A DNA stretch of 64,000 bases from UBA1426 sp050953365 (GCA_050953365.1 JBMNMN010000018.1:8439-72438), one strand, 5' to 3'; shown: positions 42,298-51,648, counted from the stretch's first letter. A program made the numbers and translations. Notes: generated from the sequence alone by a model not told the origin.

Positions 42298-42480
42298 TGC
42301 AATCGTCTCCTTGTATTTTAGAATCCGACACGAGTTGAACACGAGTTTGAATGAGTGCTTGCTTTTATTATGTCCTGCGGCTTATTTTTTATTAGAGCTA
42401 TAGATTGTTATTTGTACATTGGGTATGCTAAACTGTGAGAAAAGTATAGCAAAAAAGGTTTCTATAAAGGGGCTTGTATT

Positions 42481-44451
42481 ATGAAAAAAGGTAAAGAAAG
42501 GCGTATAACCGGGATTTTATCAAAGCATTGCAGAGGTTTCGGATTTGTTATCCCAAAGAACAAAGAGGAAACGCAAGGGAGAGATATTTTTATTTCTCCG
42601 GCCGATATGGAGTCCGCCATGGACAAGGATACGGTAACAGTACGAATCTGCGGACAGGGGACGGCAGGCTCCGGCATAGAGGGCAAAATTGAAAAGATCA
42701 TTGAACGCGCAAACAAAGAAGTAGTCGGCACTTTTGTCTCCCGCCGCGGGTACGGCTTTATTATTCCGGAGTACGGCAAGGGCGCCGAAGAGGTTTTGGT
42801 ATTAAAGAAGGACTTCAACGGCGCAAAATCCGGCGACAAGGTTGTTGCGGATATGGTACGGTGGCCGTCAAAGGGCCGGCAGCCGGAAGCGCGTATTAAA
42901 GAAGTAATAAGCCGGAAGGGAGAAGCCGGAGGCGATATTAAAGCCTTGATAAGGGCATTCCAGGTTCGCGAGGTTTTTCCGGAGAGGGTAAAATCGGAGG
43001 CGACAGCAGTTCCGCAGGTTTTAAAACCGAAAGATCTGGAGGGACGCAGAGACCTGAGAGAAAAGAACATCATCACCATAGACGGAGCGGATGCAAAGGA
43101 TCTGGACGATGCCGTCTCTGTGGAAAGGCTGTCCAACGGAAACTACCTGCTGGGCGTTCATATCGCGGATGTAAGCCATTATGTGAAGGAGGATGCTCCT
43201 CTCGATAAGGAAGCCTTGAAAAGAGGAACCAGTATTTACTTGATTGATTGGGTGATCCCCATGCTTCCGCAGGAACTGTCAAACGGGATCTGCAGCCTAC
43301 ATCCGGGAGTGGACAGGCTTACCTTATCCGTATCCATGGAAATTGACAGCCGGGGCGAAGTTGTTTCCTATGATATTTTCGAAAGCGTAATTCGCTCGAA
43401 AGAACGCATGGTTTATACGGACGTTTCTGATATGCTGGAAAATGGGGATGAGGAACTGATAAAACGATACGGCCATATATACGAGCAGTTGAAGCTCATG
43501 GAAGAGCTGGCCTCCATCTTAAGGAAGCGTCGTCAGGATCGGGGCAGTCTGGATTTTGATATCGACGAAGCGCACATCACTTTAAACGAAAAGGGAATAC
43601 CGGTCAGCGTGGAAGCGGCGGAACGGAGAACGGCCAATCGAATCATCGAAGAGTTCATGCTTGCGGCAAATGAAACCATCGCCACACATTTCTTTCACCT
43701 TGAATTGCCCTTTGTTTATCGGATTCACGAAAAACCTGCGCCGGAAGAAATTGCCGAATTCAAACGCTTTTTACAGGGGTTGGGCCTTCAACTTAAAGGA
43801 AATCCCGACAACATTCATCCAAAGGCACTGAATGAAGTGCTGAACGAAGTACGGGATACGGGGAAAGAGCACGTTGTAAACTCGGTTATGCTCCGTTCCA
43901 TGAAAAAGGCGGCTTACAGCGTGGAATGCATGGGGCATTTCGGCCTGGGAATGAAATACTACTGCCACTTTACCTCTCCCATCCGCAGATACCCGGACCT
44001 GATCATTCATAGGATTATCAAAGAATATTTGAACGGAAACGTCTACGGAAGCCGGATCAAGAAGCTCAAGCAGAAAACCTTGGAAGCTGCAGATCAATCT
44101 TCCATGATGGAGCGCAAAGCAGAAGAACTGGAGCGGGAAGTGGAAAGGCTGAAGAAGGCGGAGTATATGACATACCATGTTGATGAAGAATATGACGGGA
44201 TTATCAGCGGCGTAGCTTCTTTCGGCTTTTTCGTACAGATTGAAGGTACCATAGAGGGGCTTGTCAAGGTGGATAGTCTGGATGACGATTACTATATATA
44301 CGAAGCGGAAGCGTACCGCTTTATCGGACGCAACAATCGAAAGACTTATACTTTGGGGGATCCGGTTTCCATAAGGGTCGATTCGGTAGATCTGACAGCG
44401 AGAGAAATCAACTTCGTTCTCAGCGATCCGGATTCCAAAAGGATGGAGTGA
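42481..44451 (+). CDS. rnr: Ribonuclease R
   Basis: A processive 3'-5' exoribonuclease for structured RNA. The 656-residue protein has cold-shock-type domains (about 5-150; GFGFVIP and GYGFIIP), the RNB catalytic domain with DGADAKDLDDA at 201-211 (Asp ligands for magnesium), and a C-terminal S1 domain (YDGIISGVASFGFFVQIEG). It is shorter than E. coli RNase R and lacks the Lys-rich tail. In many Clostridia rnr follows eno-secG and precedes smpB; here secG is 10.5 kb upstream and smpB is absent. Its 3' end overlaps the convergent trkH gene by 32 bases. Confidence 0.94.
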   Translation: MKKGKERRITGILSKHCRGFGFVIPKNKEETQGRDIFISPADMESAMDKDTVTVRICGQGTAGSGIEGKIEKIIERANKEVVGTFVSRRGYGFIIPEYGKGAEEVLVLKKDFNGAKSGDKVVADMVRWPSKGRQPEARIKEVISRKGEAGGDIKALIRAFQVREVFPERVKSEATAVPQVLKPKDLEGRRDLREKNIITIDGADAKDLDDAVSVERLSNGNYLLGVHIADVSHYVKEDAPLDKEALKRGTSIYLIDWVIPMLPQELSNGICSLHPGVDRLTLSVSMEIDSRGEVVSYDIFESVIRSKERMVYTDVSDMLENGDEELIKRYGHIYEQLKLMEELASILRKRRQDRGSLDFDIDEAHITLNEKGIPVSVEAAERRTANRIIEEFMLAANETIATHFFHLELPFVYRIHEKPAPEEIAEFKRFLQGLGLQLKGNPDNIHPKALNEVLNEVRDTGKEHVVNSVMLRSMKKAAYSVECMGHFGLGMKYYCHFTSPIRRYPDLIIHRIIKEYLNGNVYGSRIKKLKQKTLEAADQSSMMERKAEELEREVERLKKAEYMTYHVDEEYDGIISGVASFGFFVQIEGTIEGLVKVDSLDDDYYIYEAEAYRFIGRNNRKTYTLGDPVSIRVDSVDLTAREINFVLSDPDSKRME

Positions 44452-45883
44452 AGAGCAGAATGACGGTAAAGAGTTCCAGCCTGCCCATAAGCATCACAAA
44501 ACAGAGATAAATTTTTGAGAAATCGGAAAACATCGCAAAAGATCCCTCGGGACCCACCAGCCCCATACCCGTTCCCACGTTGTTCAGCGTGGCGGCAACA
44601 GTGGTGACTGTAGTGAGGAAATCCAGGTTTTCCAAAGACAGGATCAAAACGCTTAGAACAAAGATAAAAGTATATAAAGCAAGGAAGGACATGATTCCCG
44701 ATACCATTTCGGAGGATATGGTTCTTCCTTGTATTTTTACGGGCACGACGGCCCGCGGATGCAGTCTCATGTAAATGCCCCTTTGGATCAGCCTGAACAG
44801 AGCGATGATTCGTATTACCTTGATTCCGCCCCCGGTGGATGCGGAAGAAGCGCCGATTAGCATCAGCAGAAGAAGCACCGTTTTGCTGAATGCGGGCCAT
44901 AGATTAAAGTCTGCGCTGAAATGGCCAGTGGTCGTAATGAAGGCTGTGGATTGAAAAAGGCCGTGTCGAAGGGATTCGCCTATTGAATCGTAACTTCCCG
45001 TTAGCCAAAGGCTGGCCGTTACGAAAAGACCTCCGGCTGCAAGAATAAGCAGAAAAGTCCTAAGTTCATGGTCTGAAAAGAATCGTTTCCATTTACCCTG
45101 TATAATGCTGTAATACAGGGTGAAATTAATGCAGGCAAGCACGGTAAAGAAAGAAGCAATAATTTCCACATATCCGCTGTTGAAATGAGAAATCCCTTCA
45201 TTGTAATTGGATAAGCCCCCCGACGAAGTACTGCCAAGGGCCGCAATAAAGGAATCGAAAAGGCTCAGTCCCCCGAGTTTTAGGAGAATGACAGCCGCAA
45301 GCGTGAACACAATATAGATAATATAGAGTATTTTTGCGGAATCCGTCATCCTTGGGACTACTTTGCTTAAGGAAATTCCCGGAGTCTCTGCCTTTGCCAT
45401 ATTTTGGCCGCCTATTCCCAATGCGGGAAGAATGCTGATAGCAAAAATCAGAATACCCATGCCCCCCAGCCATTGGCAGAAAGAGCGCCAGAACAAGACC
45501 CCCTTCGGAAGGATTTCCACGTTCGTTACGGAGGATGCGCCCGTAGTGGTAAAACCGGAAACGGATTCAAAAAAAGCATTGACAAATCCGTCGATGGTGC
45601 CCGTTGCCAGATAAGGCAGGCAACCGATAAGTGAGGCTAAAAGCCAGCTAAGAGCTACGGCAAGGTATCCTTCCCGAAGCTTCAGCCTCGATGCCGTGGC
45701 CCTTACCTTGGCGCTGATCACCAGACCGACTGCCAGAATCGGCAGGATGACCATGGCAAACCGCAGGGCTGCGTCGTACTCCGCATAATAAACGGACACC
45801 AAAGCGGAGGGAATCATGGACAGCCCGACAAGAACGGTTATAAAACTCAGTATTTTTATCATTGCAGGGAAATTCAATGACAT
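44420..45883 (-). CDS. trkH: TrkH/KtrB-type potassium channel subunit
   Basis: The membrane subunit of a Trk/Ktr K+ uptake system. The 487-residue protein has four P-loop repeats; the first selectivity filter lies in SGFTTTGASS, and later glycine loops include STSSGGLSNY and TTTGHFS. It follows trkA with 48 bases between them and is transcribed with it. The start at 45883 is preferred because AAGGAG precedes it. Its last codons run into the 3' end of rnr on the other strand. Confidence 0.92.
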   Translation of the reverse strand: MSLNFPAMIKILSFITVLVGLSMIPSALVSVYYAEYDAALRFAMVILPILAVGLVISAKVRATASRLKLREGYLAVALSWLLASLIGCLPYLATGTIDGFVNAFFESVSGFTTTGASSVTNVEILPKGVLFWRSFCQWLGGMGILIFAISILPALGIGGQNMAKAETPGISLSKVVPRMTDSAKILYIIYIVFTLAAVILLKLGGLSLFDSFIAALGSTSSGGLSNYNEGISHFNSGYVEIIASFFTVLACINFTLYYSIIQGKWKRFFSDHELRTFLLILAAGGLFVTASLWLTGSYDSIGESLRHGLFQSTAFITTTGHFSADFNLWPAFSKTVLLLLMLIGASSASTGGGIKVIRIIALFRLIQRGIYMRLHPRAVVPVKIQGRTISSEMVSGIMSFLALYTFIFVLSVLILSLENLDFLTTVTTVAATLNNVGTGMGLVGPEGSFAMFSDFSKIYLCFVMLMGRLELFTVILLFTPSFWNPDR

Positions 45884-45931
45884 AAGCAGCTCCTTACAAC
45901 TCGACAAAACTGCGAGAGGAACGATTGACCG

Positions 45932-47296
45932 TCAGGAGATAAAATTCCATTTCCTGGACTGGAAATACTTCTCCAATTTTGGCAACTGGGAGAGGAGGAA
46001 TAAGATGATGACTTTATCCCCTTCTTCGATAATGGTGGAACCGCGAGGGATGATAGCTTCATCGCCCCGGTGAATGGCAGCGATAATGATACCCTCCGGA
46101 ATCTTCAACTCAGAAATGGGAGAATCGGTAAGTCGCATGTTTTTGGTGGCCACGATTTCGATAAACTCCGCCTGACCCTGTATCATCTTGGAGAACAGAA
46201 TATGCTTGGAACCCTGGATGAAACGGAGAATTTCCGTAGCTGTCATATCCAGGGGGTTTAAGGCCATGCTTATCCCCATCTTTTCGATCAAGTCTGCGTA
46301 GCTTTTCCGGCTGACTTTGGCCACAACATCTTCGATGTTCTTTTGGTTGGCGATCAATGCCAACAGAAGATTTTCTTCATCGAATCCGGTTACCGTTACA
46401 AAGGCGTCCATCTCATCTATATTTTCATCTTCAAGAAGATTCAAATCCGTAGCATCGCCGTGCAGAATCAACACGTTATCCAGGTGTTCCGAGAGATACT
46501 CGCAACGAGCCTTGTCGATCTCAATGATCTTAACGGAAATGTTGAAGTCGGCCAGCTGCTTTGCAAGATAGAATCCGCTCTTGCCGCCGCCGGCAATCAT
46601 CACCTTTTGCAGGTCCGTATAGCGCTCCCTTTCGTGGACGATATCCTTTAATTTAAGAACCGTCTCATCGGTTCCGAGGACGTAGAGGAAATCCTCTTCC
46701 TGTACATCCGTATTTCCTCTGGGAATAATTATCTTTCCGTTGCGAGATATTGCGACAACCAGCATATTATCAAGCATCCTGCCCACTTCCTCAATTTTCT
46801 TGCCGAGAATAACGGGAAGTCGATCTGCAGAAAACTCGATGATAGAGATCAAGCCGGTGGAAAAATAGCCGTCGGTGAGGGTATATTTCTCCACCAGGTA
46901 TTTATATATTTCGTTTGCGATGGACAGGTCCGGGTTGACGATGTAATCGATGTTCATAGCTTCTTTGATGAAATCCAGCTGGTTTACATATTCCGGATCC
47001 CTTACGCGAGCAACTACTTTAGAGCAGCCCAATTTCTTGGCCAGCGAACAGATGACCATGTTCTTTTCATCGTTGTCGGTTACTGCCACCAGAAAGTCGT
47101 AAGTATGAATGTTGGCGCTTGTCAGCAGGTCTACATCCTTTGCATTTCCCGCAACTGTAAGAAGATCAAGTTGATTGGATACTTTCTGCAGAAGCTCCGA
47201 ATTCTTATCGATAAGCATGACTTCATATCCGCTGCCCATAAGGGCTTCCGTTACATTCAACCCCAGTTTTCCGGCTCCCACGATGGCTACTTTCAT
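45932..47296 (-). CDS. trkA: TrkA-type potassium uptake regulator with two RCK modules
   Basis: The cytoplasmic nucleotide-binding subunit that gates TrkH. The 454-residue protein is a tandem of two TrkA-N/TrkA-C (RCK) modules. The first Rossmann motif is VGAGKLG near residue 5; the second is AGGGKSG near 235. Each is followed by a C-terminal regulatory half. Both nucleotide sites look intact. The start at 47296 follows GAGGAGATG. Confidence 0.93.
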   Translation of the reverse strand: MKVAIVGAGKLGLNVTEALMGSGYEVMLIDKNSELLQKVSNQLDLLTVAGNAKDVDLLTSANIHTYDFLVAVTDNDEKNMVICSLAKKLGCSKVVARVRDPEYVNQLDFIKEAMNIDYIVNPDLSIANEIYKYLVEKYTLTDGYFSTGLISIIEFSADRLPVILGKKIEEVGRMLDNMLVVAISRNGKIIIPRGNTDVQEEDFLYVLGTDETVLKLKDIVHERERYTDLQKVMIAGGGKSGFYLAKQLADFNISVKIIEIDKARCEYLSEHLDNVLILHGDATDLNLLEDENIDEMDAFVTVTGFDEENLLLALIANQKNIEDVVAKVSRKSYADLIEKMGISMALNPLDMTATEILRFIQGSKHILFSKMIQGQAEFIEIVATKNMRLTDSPISELKIPEGIIIAAIHRGDEAIIPRGSTIIEEGDKVIILFLLSQLPKLEKYFQSRKWNFIS

Positions 47297-47335
47297 CAGA
47301 ACATCTCCTCTGCCATGCATTTCAAAAAATTGTAT

Positions 47336-47372
47336 GTCTATATAATTATAGACCGAATCGCGTTGAAATCAA
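47336..47372 (-). promoter_or_regulatory. Promoter with palindrome upstream of trkA
   Basis: On the minus strand TTGATT (47372-47367) is followed after 16 bases by TATAAT (47350-47345). The -10 lies inside a perfect 18-bp palindrome, GTCTATA-TAAT-TATAGAC (47336-47353), a possible operator. The same region separates trkA from the divergent hydrolase gene. Confidence 0.5.
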
Positions 47373-47412
47373 TACGCTTTTGCGTTATTATGAGCTGGAG
47401 GTGACGGAAAAC

Positions 47413-48003
47413 ATGAAGATAAAGAGATTAATCGGCGGGGGCCTGGAAAGCAACGGCTATATCATCTACGATAAAGATAAAGGCAGCTGTTATATCATAG
47501 ATCCCGGGTACGATCCGAAGCGCTATATCAAAGAACTTGAGCAAATGGAGATGCAGGTATTGGGCATTCTTCTGACCCATCATCACTATGATCATGTAGG
47601 CGCGGTAGGAAGCCTTGCCGAAAGGTTTGGCTGCCCCGTCTACCTTCACGGAGAGGATTGGGACCAATACAAAAAACCTGTAGATTATGCCCTGGAGCAC
47701 GGACAGAGCATAATGCTCGGCGATGAAGAGATCAAGGTAATCCATACGCCCGGACATACGAAGGGCAGCGTGTGTTTTTACAGCGAAAAGAGTAAAGTAG
47801 CCTTTACCGGGGACACCATATTCAATGTTGATCTGGGAAGGACGGATCTTATTGACGGCTCTCCGGCTCAAATGGAAGCATCTATCAGGAACGAAATTTC
47901 AAAGTGGGCTAATGATATCACCATTTATCCCGGGCACGGAGATCCCGCAACTATGAAATTTGTCCGGAGCCACAATCGGGAATATCTGGATATAATGACC
48001 TGA
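47413..48003 (+). CDS. Metallo-beta-lactamase-fold hydrolase (glyoxalase II-like)
   Basis: A 196-residue cytoplasmic hydrolase. The binuclear metal site is LTHHHYDHVG (His56, His58, Asp60, His61), with later ligands in HTPGHTKGS, FTGDTIF and YPGHGD. The length and motifs match the glyoxalase II-like group common in Firmicutes. The substrate is unknown. GGAGGTGACGG precedes the start at 47413. Confidence 0.88.
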   Translation: MKIKRLIGGGLESNGYIIYDKDKGSCYIIDPGYDPKRYIKELEQMEMQVLGILLTHHHYDHVGAVGSLAERFGCPVYLHGEDWDQYKKPVDYALEHGQSIMLGDEEIKVIHTPGHTKGSVCFYSEKSKVAFTGDTIFNVDLGRTDLIDGSPAQMEASIRNEISKWANDITIYPGHGDPATMKFVRSHNREYLDIMT

Positions 48004-48093
48004 GTTGAATCGTTGGCCGGACTCAAATTCTGTTTTGTCCTTAAAGAGAAATCCGCATCTGCGCCCTTTTTTATTTGCCGAAGGAGTAATATT

Positions 48094-48660
48094 ATGGATA
48101 ATCTCAAACCTGAAACCATTGAAACGGAACGGCTGATCCTGAGGGGTTTCACCCTTGAAGATGCCGCAGACCTATACGATTATGCAAAAAACCCCAATGT
48201 GGGTCCTCACGGGGGATGGAAGCCTCATGAGAGCATAGAAGAATCCCGGAAAATCATTAAGGATCTTTTCCTGGCAAATTACCACATCTGGGCTATGGTG
48301 GACAAAGAGTCCGGAAAGGTGATCGGTTCCATTGGTTACGAAGAGGATACGAAGCGCCCGGAAACAGGTTGCATGGAGCTGGGTTATGCCATGGCTGAGA
48401 AATTTTGGGGACGGGGGCTGATGACAGAGGCTGCAAAGGCTGTTATCCGCCATGGCTTTGAGTCCATGGGACTTCCCATGCTGTCTATTTACCACAATCC
48501 CGCCAACTTCCGTTCAAAGAGGGTAATTGAAAAATGCGGATTTCACTTTGAAGGCATCCTGCGCAGGGCAAACCGTATTTACAACGGTGAAATAAGGGAT
48601 GTGGCTTGCTATTCCATTACAAAGGAAGAATGGGAACGAGAAAGAAACAGAGGGACCTGA
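48094..48660 (+). CDS. GNAT N-acetyltransferase (RimJ/RimL type)
   Basis: A 188-residue acetyltransferase of the RimJ/RimL group, which acetylates protein N-termini or small amines. It shows ETERLILRGF at the N-terminus, ELGYAMAEKFWGRGLMTEA (acetyl-CoA motif A, Q/R-x-x-G-like GRG) and the NPANFRSKRVIEKCGF C-terminal motif. The start at 48094 follows AAGGAGTAATATT. It is downstream of the hydrolase gene by 90 bases. Substrate unknown. Confidence 0.85.
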   Translation: MDNLKPETIETERLILRGFTLEDAADLYDYAKNPNVGPHGGWKPHESIEESRKIIKDLFLANYHIWAMVDKESGKVIGSIGYEEDTKRPETGCMELGYAMAEKFWGRGLMTEAAKAVIRHGFESMGLPMLSIYHNPANFRSKRVIEKCGFHFEGILRRANRIYNGEIRDVACYSITKEEWERERNRGT

Positions 48661-48666
48661 TCCGAG

Positions 48667-48944
48667 CCTATTATTCTTAGTCTTCTAGGTCTACTTCGAC
48701 TTGATCTGGCTTTGATTGAACCTATTTCCTGCTATTTCAAGCTGTATTTAAAGCCTCAAAGACTAGCATATAGGTCTAATATTACTGTATCGGACTTAAT
48801 GTGAACCTATTATTCTTAGTCTTCTAGGTCTACTTCGACTTGATCTGGCTTTGATTGAACCTATTTCCTGCTATTTCAAGCTGTATTTAAAGCCTCAAAG
48901 ACTAGCATATAGGTCTAATATTGCTGTATCGGACTTAATGTGAA
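48667..48944. repeat. 139-bp tandem direct repeat, two copies plus a decayed third
   Basis: Copies at 48667-48805 and 48806-48944 differ at one clear internal base (TTACTG against TTGCTG). A diverged, truncated third copy starts at 48945 (CCTATTA, later TTTTCTAAATCTGCTTACC and TTGATTCGGC). Inside each unit TAGTCTT and AAGACTA, and AACCTAT and ATAGGT, are inverted, so each could fold. No reading frame of note spans them. The 488-base gap between the acetyltransferase and ylxM contains only this repeat and the ylxM promoter. Confidence 0.85.
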
Positions 48945-49063
48945 CCTATTACCTTATTACCTTTGGTTTTCTAAATCTGCTTACCTTGATTCGGCCGTTG
49001 TTTATAGGCCGGCCCCTCATACTAATTCATCATATTTTCTTATTATGGTGTAAACAAAAATAG

Positions 49064-49092
49064 TTGACACCCCTCGCGCGCTGTGGTATGTT
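49064..49092 (+). promoter_or_regulatory. Promoter of the ylxM-ffh operon
   Basis: TTGACA (49064-49069), 17-base spacer, TATGTT (49087-49092). Confidence 0.65.
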
Positions 49093-49148
49093 AATAGATG
49101 TCTATTGAGCAGCGGAGATCAAAAAGGATAGCTGCAGGAGGCGGAGAT

Positions 49149-49505
49149 ATGCTGGATATCATTCCCGAAATCAGTATCTTATATGACTTTTATGGAGTCC
49201 TCCTGCCGCCGAAGCAAAGGGAGATTTTCCGCTTGTATTATGAAGACAATCTGAGCTTGGGAGAGATTGCGGAAGAATACGGTCTCACCAGGCAGGGGAT
49301 TCACGAGACCATCAAGCGCGGCGAAAAGAAGCTGCGAGATTTTGAGAAGAAGCTGGGACTGATCCGTAAGTTTAAGCAAGAAAAACAGATTATCGATGAG
49401 ATGAAGGAAAACATCCGTCAGCTTATTCAAATGCGAAAAGAGGATGTACAGCTTATTTCAGAGTTGAAAGAGCTCGTAAAGGAAATGGACCAATTGGTAC
49501 AATAG
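49149..49505 (+). CDS. ylxM: YlxM-family HTH protein (UPF0122), SRP-associated
   Basis: A 118-residue protein with a sigma-70 region-4-like HTH (about 18-75; LPPKQREIFRLYYEDNLSLG and YGLTRQGIHETIKRG) and a long charged C-terminal helix. YlxM is encoded with ffh across Firmicutes and modulates SRP. The start at 49149 follows AGGAGGCGGAG; an upstream ATG at 49098 would lie at the predicted transcription start. Confidence 0.88.
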   Translation: MLDIIPEISILYDFYGVLLPPKQREIFRLYYEDNLSLGEIAEEYGLTRQGIHETIKRGEKKLRDFEKKLGLIRKFKQEKQIIDEMKENIRQLIQMRKEDVQLISELKELVKEMDQLVQ

Positions 49506-49556
49506 TGTTTCCGCACAAAGGTGGCGTGGGATGCAAAAAGGGTCTGACGCCAAAAT

Positions 49557-49628
49557 GCAACCCCGGATACAGAGCAATCAAAATACAATCCCGGACACAT
49601 GGCTATCTAAAAAAGCAATCCCGGACAC
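49557..49628. repeat. Three short direct repeats between ylxM and ffh
   Basis: GCAACCCCGGATAC (49557), ACAATCCCGGACAC (49585) and GCAATCCCGGACAC (49615) recur every 28-30 bases in the 161-base ylxM-ffh spacer. Their role is unknown. Confidence 0.6.
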
Positions 49629-49666
49629 GGGACCGTTAAAAACAACACCAGAAAAGGAAAATATAA

Positions 49667-51004
49667 ATGGCTTTTGAAGGATTATCCGAAAAACTGCAAG
49701 GTGTATTTAAGAAGCTGAAGGGGAAAGGTATCCTCACGGAAAAAGATATCGACGAGGCTATGAGGGAAGTGAAATTGGCTCTCCTGGAAGCCGATGTCAG
49801 CTTTAAGGTCGTGAAGGATTTTGTTGCGAATGTCAAGGAAAAGGCCTTGGGTGAAGAAGTCTTAGCCAGCCTAACCCCGGCGCAGCAGGTAATAAAGATT
49901 GTCAACGAGGAATTGACGGCGCTGATGGGCGGTACCAACAGCAAGCTCACTTATTCCCCGAAGGGCTTTACGGTCATCTTGATGGTAGGGCTTCAGGGAA
50001 CCGGTAAAACCACCACTTGCGGAAAACTGGCGGTATGGCTAAGGAAAAACGGCAAGAAACCCATGTTGGCAGCATGTGACGTCTATCGCCCTGCGGCCAT
50101 AGACCAGTTGGAGATTGTCGGTAAATCCATTGATGTGCCGGTTTTCTCTATGAGAGACTGCAAAGACCCTGAGATCATAGCGGAGCAGGCGTGCAAAGAG
50201 GCGGAATACAAAGGCTATAACGTTTTGATTCTGGATACTTCGGGCCGGCTGCACATTGACGACGAACTTATGGACGAACTCATTCGAATCAAGAAGCGGG
50301 TTAAGCCCCATGAGATCCTGCTTGTTGTGGATGCCATGACAGGCCAGGATGCGGTAACCGCGGCGCAAGGGTTCAATGAAAAGCTCGGCATCGACGGGAT
50401 TATCATGACGAAGCTGGACGGCGACAGCCGAGGAGGCGCAGCCCTTTCCGCAAAAGCCGTCACAGGAAAGCCCATTAAATTTGTGGGAATGGGTGAGAAA
50501 ATGGACGCCTTAGAGCCCTTCTACCCGGATCGTATGGCTTCCCGGATTCTTGGGATGGGGGATATGCTCACCCTTATCGAAAAGGCCCAGGAAAGCTACG
50601 ACGATGAAAAAGCCGCTGAATTAGAAAGGAAGATGCGGAAAAATGAGTTCACCCTGGAAGACTATCTCGATCAGTTCAGCCAGATAAAGAAAATGGGCGG
50701 ACTGGCCAAGATGCTTAACATGATGCCGGGGATGAACAACAAGGCCATGCAGGATGTGGATATGGAACAGAGCGAGAGGGAAATGGCCCATATGGAAGCA
50801 ATCATCCAGTCCATGACCATAGAAGAGCGCAGAAATCCAAGCATCCTCAATGCCAGCAGGCGCAAACGAATTTCCGCCGGATGCGGTTTGCCCGTATCCA
50901 AGATCAACCAGTTGATTCGCAATTACGAAGAAACCCGAAAGATGATGAAGCAGTTCAGTACGGCTTCAAAACACAAGAGAAATAAGATGTTTAGAGGTTT
51001 TTAA
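49667..51004 (+). CDS. ffh: Signal recognition particle protein Ffh
   Basis: The GTPase that targets nascent membrane proteins to SecYEG with 4.5S RNA and FtsY. The 445-residue protein has the N domain (1-85), the G domain with GLQGTGKTT (108-116), DTSGR and TKLDGDSRGG, and a methionine-rich M domain (from about 300; LNMMPGM, RKRISAGCG). Normal length. GAAAAGGAAAAT precedes the start. Confidence 0.96.
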   Translation: MAFEGLSEKLQGVFKKLKGKGILTEKDIDEAMREVKLALLEADVSFKVVKDFVANVKEKALGEEVLASLTPAQQVIKIVNEELTALMGGTNSKLTYSPKGFTVILMVGLQGTGKTTTCGKLAVWLRKNGKKPMLAACDVYRPAAIDQLEIVGKSIDVPVFSMRDCKDPEIIAEQACKEAEYKGYNVLILDTSGRLHIDDELMDELIRIKKRVKPHEILLVVDAMTGQDAVTAAQGFNEKLGIDGIIMTKLDGDSRGGAALSAKAVTGKPIKFVGMGEKMDALEPFYPDRMASRILGMGDMLTLIEKAQESYDDEKAAELERKMRKNEFTLEDYLDQFSQIKKMGGLAKMLNMMPGMNNKAMQDVDMEQSEREMAHMEAIIQSMTIEERRNPSILNASRRKRISAGCGLPVSKINQLIRNYEETRKMMKQFSTASKHKRNKMFRGF

Positions 51005-51079
51005 ATCTTTAACATATAAATAAAACGTGTGACCGCGTAGAAATTGGTCAAAACAAATGGAGGAAAAGAGGAAAAGAAA

Positions 51080-51388
51080 ATGGCAGTAAAAATCAGATTA
51101 AAGAGAATGGGAGCTAAGAAAAAGCCCTTCTACAGATTGGTCGTTGCTGACGGCCGCGCACCGAGAGACGGAAGATTTATTGAAGAGATAGGCTATTACA
51201 ACCCGTTGAAAGAGCCTGCTGAGATTAAGGTCGATGTGGAAAAAGCCCAGAAGTGGCTGTCCAACGGCGCACAGCCTACGGATACGGTTAAGAGGCTTTT
51301 CGACCGTGTAGGGATTGCAAAGCCCACAGCAGCCAAAGCGCAAACAAAGGCAGTGGAGGCAGAGGATTCGGCAGAACCCACCGAATAA
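51080..51388 (+). CDS. rpsP: 30S ribosomal protein S16
   Basis: A 102-residue protein with the typical start AVKIRLKRMGAKKKPFYR and the YNPLKEP block. A C-terminal Ala/Glu/Thr-rich tail of about 20 residues extends past the fold. The start at 51080 follows AGAGGAAAAG. Confidence 0.95.
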   Translation: MAVKIRLKRMGAKKKPFYRLVVADGRAPRDGRFIEEIGYYNPLKEPAEIKVDVEKAQKWLSNGAQPTDTVKRLFDRVGIAKPTAAKAQTKAVEAEDSAEPTE

Positions 51389-51406
51389 AGAAAGTGGTGA
51401 AAAACA

Positions 51407-51637
51407 ATGGTAGAGTTAGTTGAAACGATTGCAAAATCGTTAGTCGATCATCCGGAAGCCGTGGAAGTTCGTGAAGTGGAGGGACGAACAGCCAGCGTCA
51501 TCGAGCTCCGAGTCGCCCCTGCGGATATGGGAAAGGTAATAGGAAAGCAGGGCCGCATTGCGAAATCCATACGGACGGTGGTCAAAGCTGCGGCAACAAA
51601 AGCAAACAAGAGAGTTGCTGTCGAGATTGTACAATAA
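51407..51637 (+). CDS. khpA: KH-domain RNA-binding protein KhpA
   Basis: A 76-residue single KH domain with the GKQG loop (GxxG) that contacts RNA. KhpA (YlqC) partners with KhpB/Jag in Firmicutes and affects cell elongation and division. It sits between rpsP and rimM as usual. Confidence 0.92.
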   Translation: MVELVETIAKSLVDHPEAVEVREVEGRTASVIELRVAPADMGKVIGKQGRIAKSIRTVVKAAATKANKRVAVEIVQ

Positions 51638-51648
51638 TACTTTTAATG

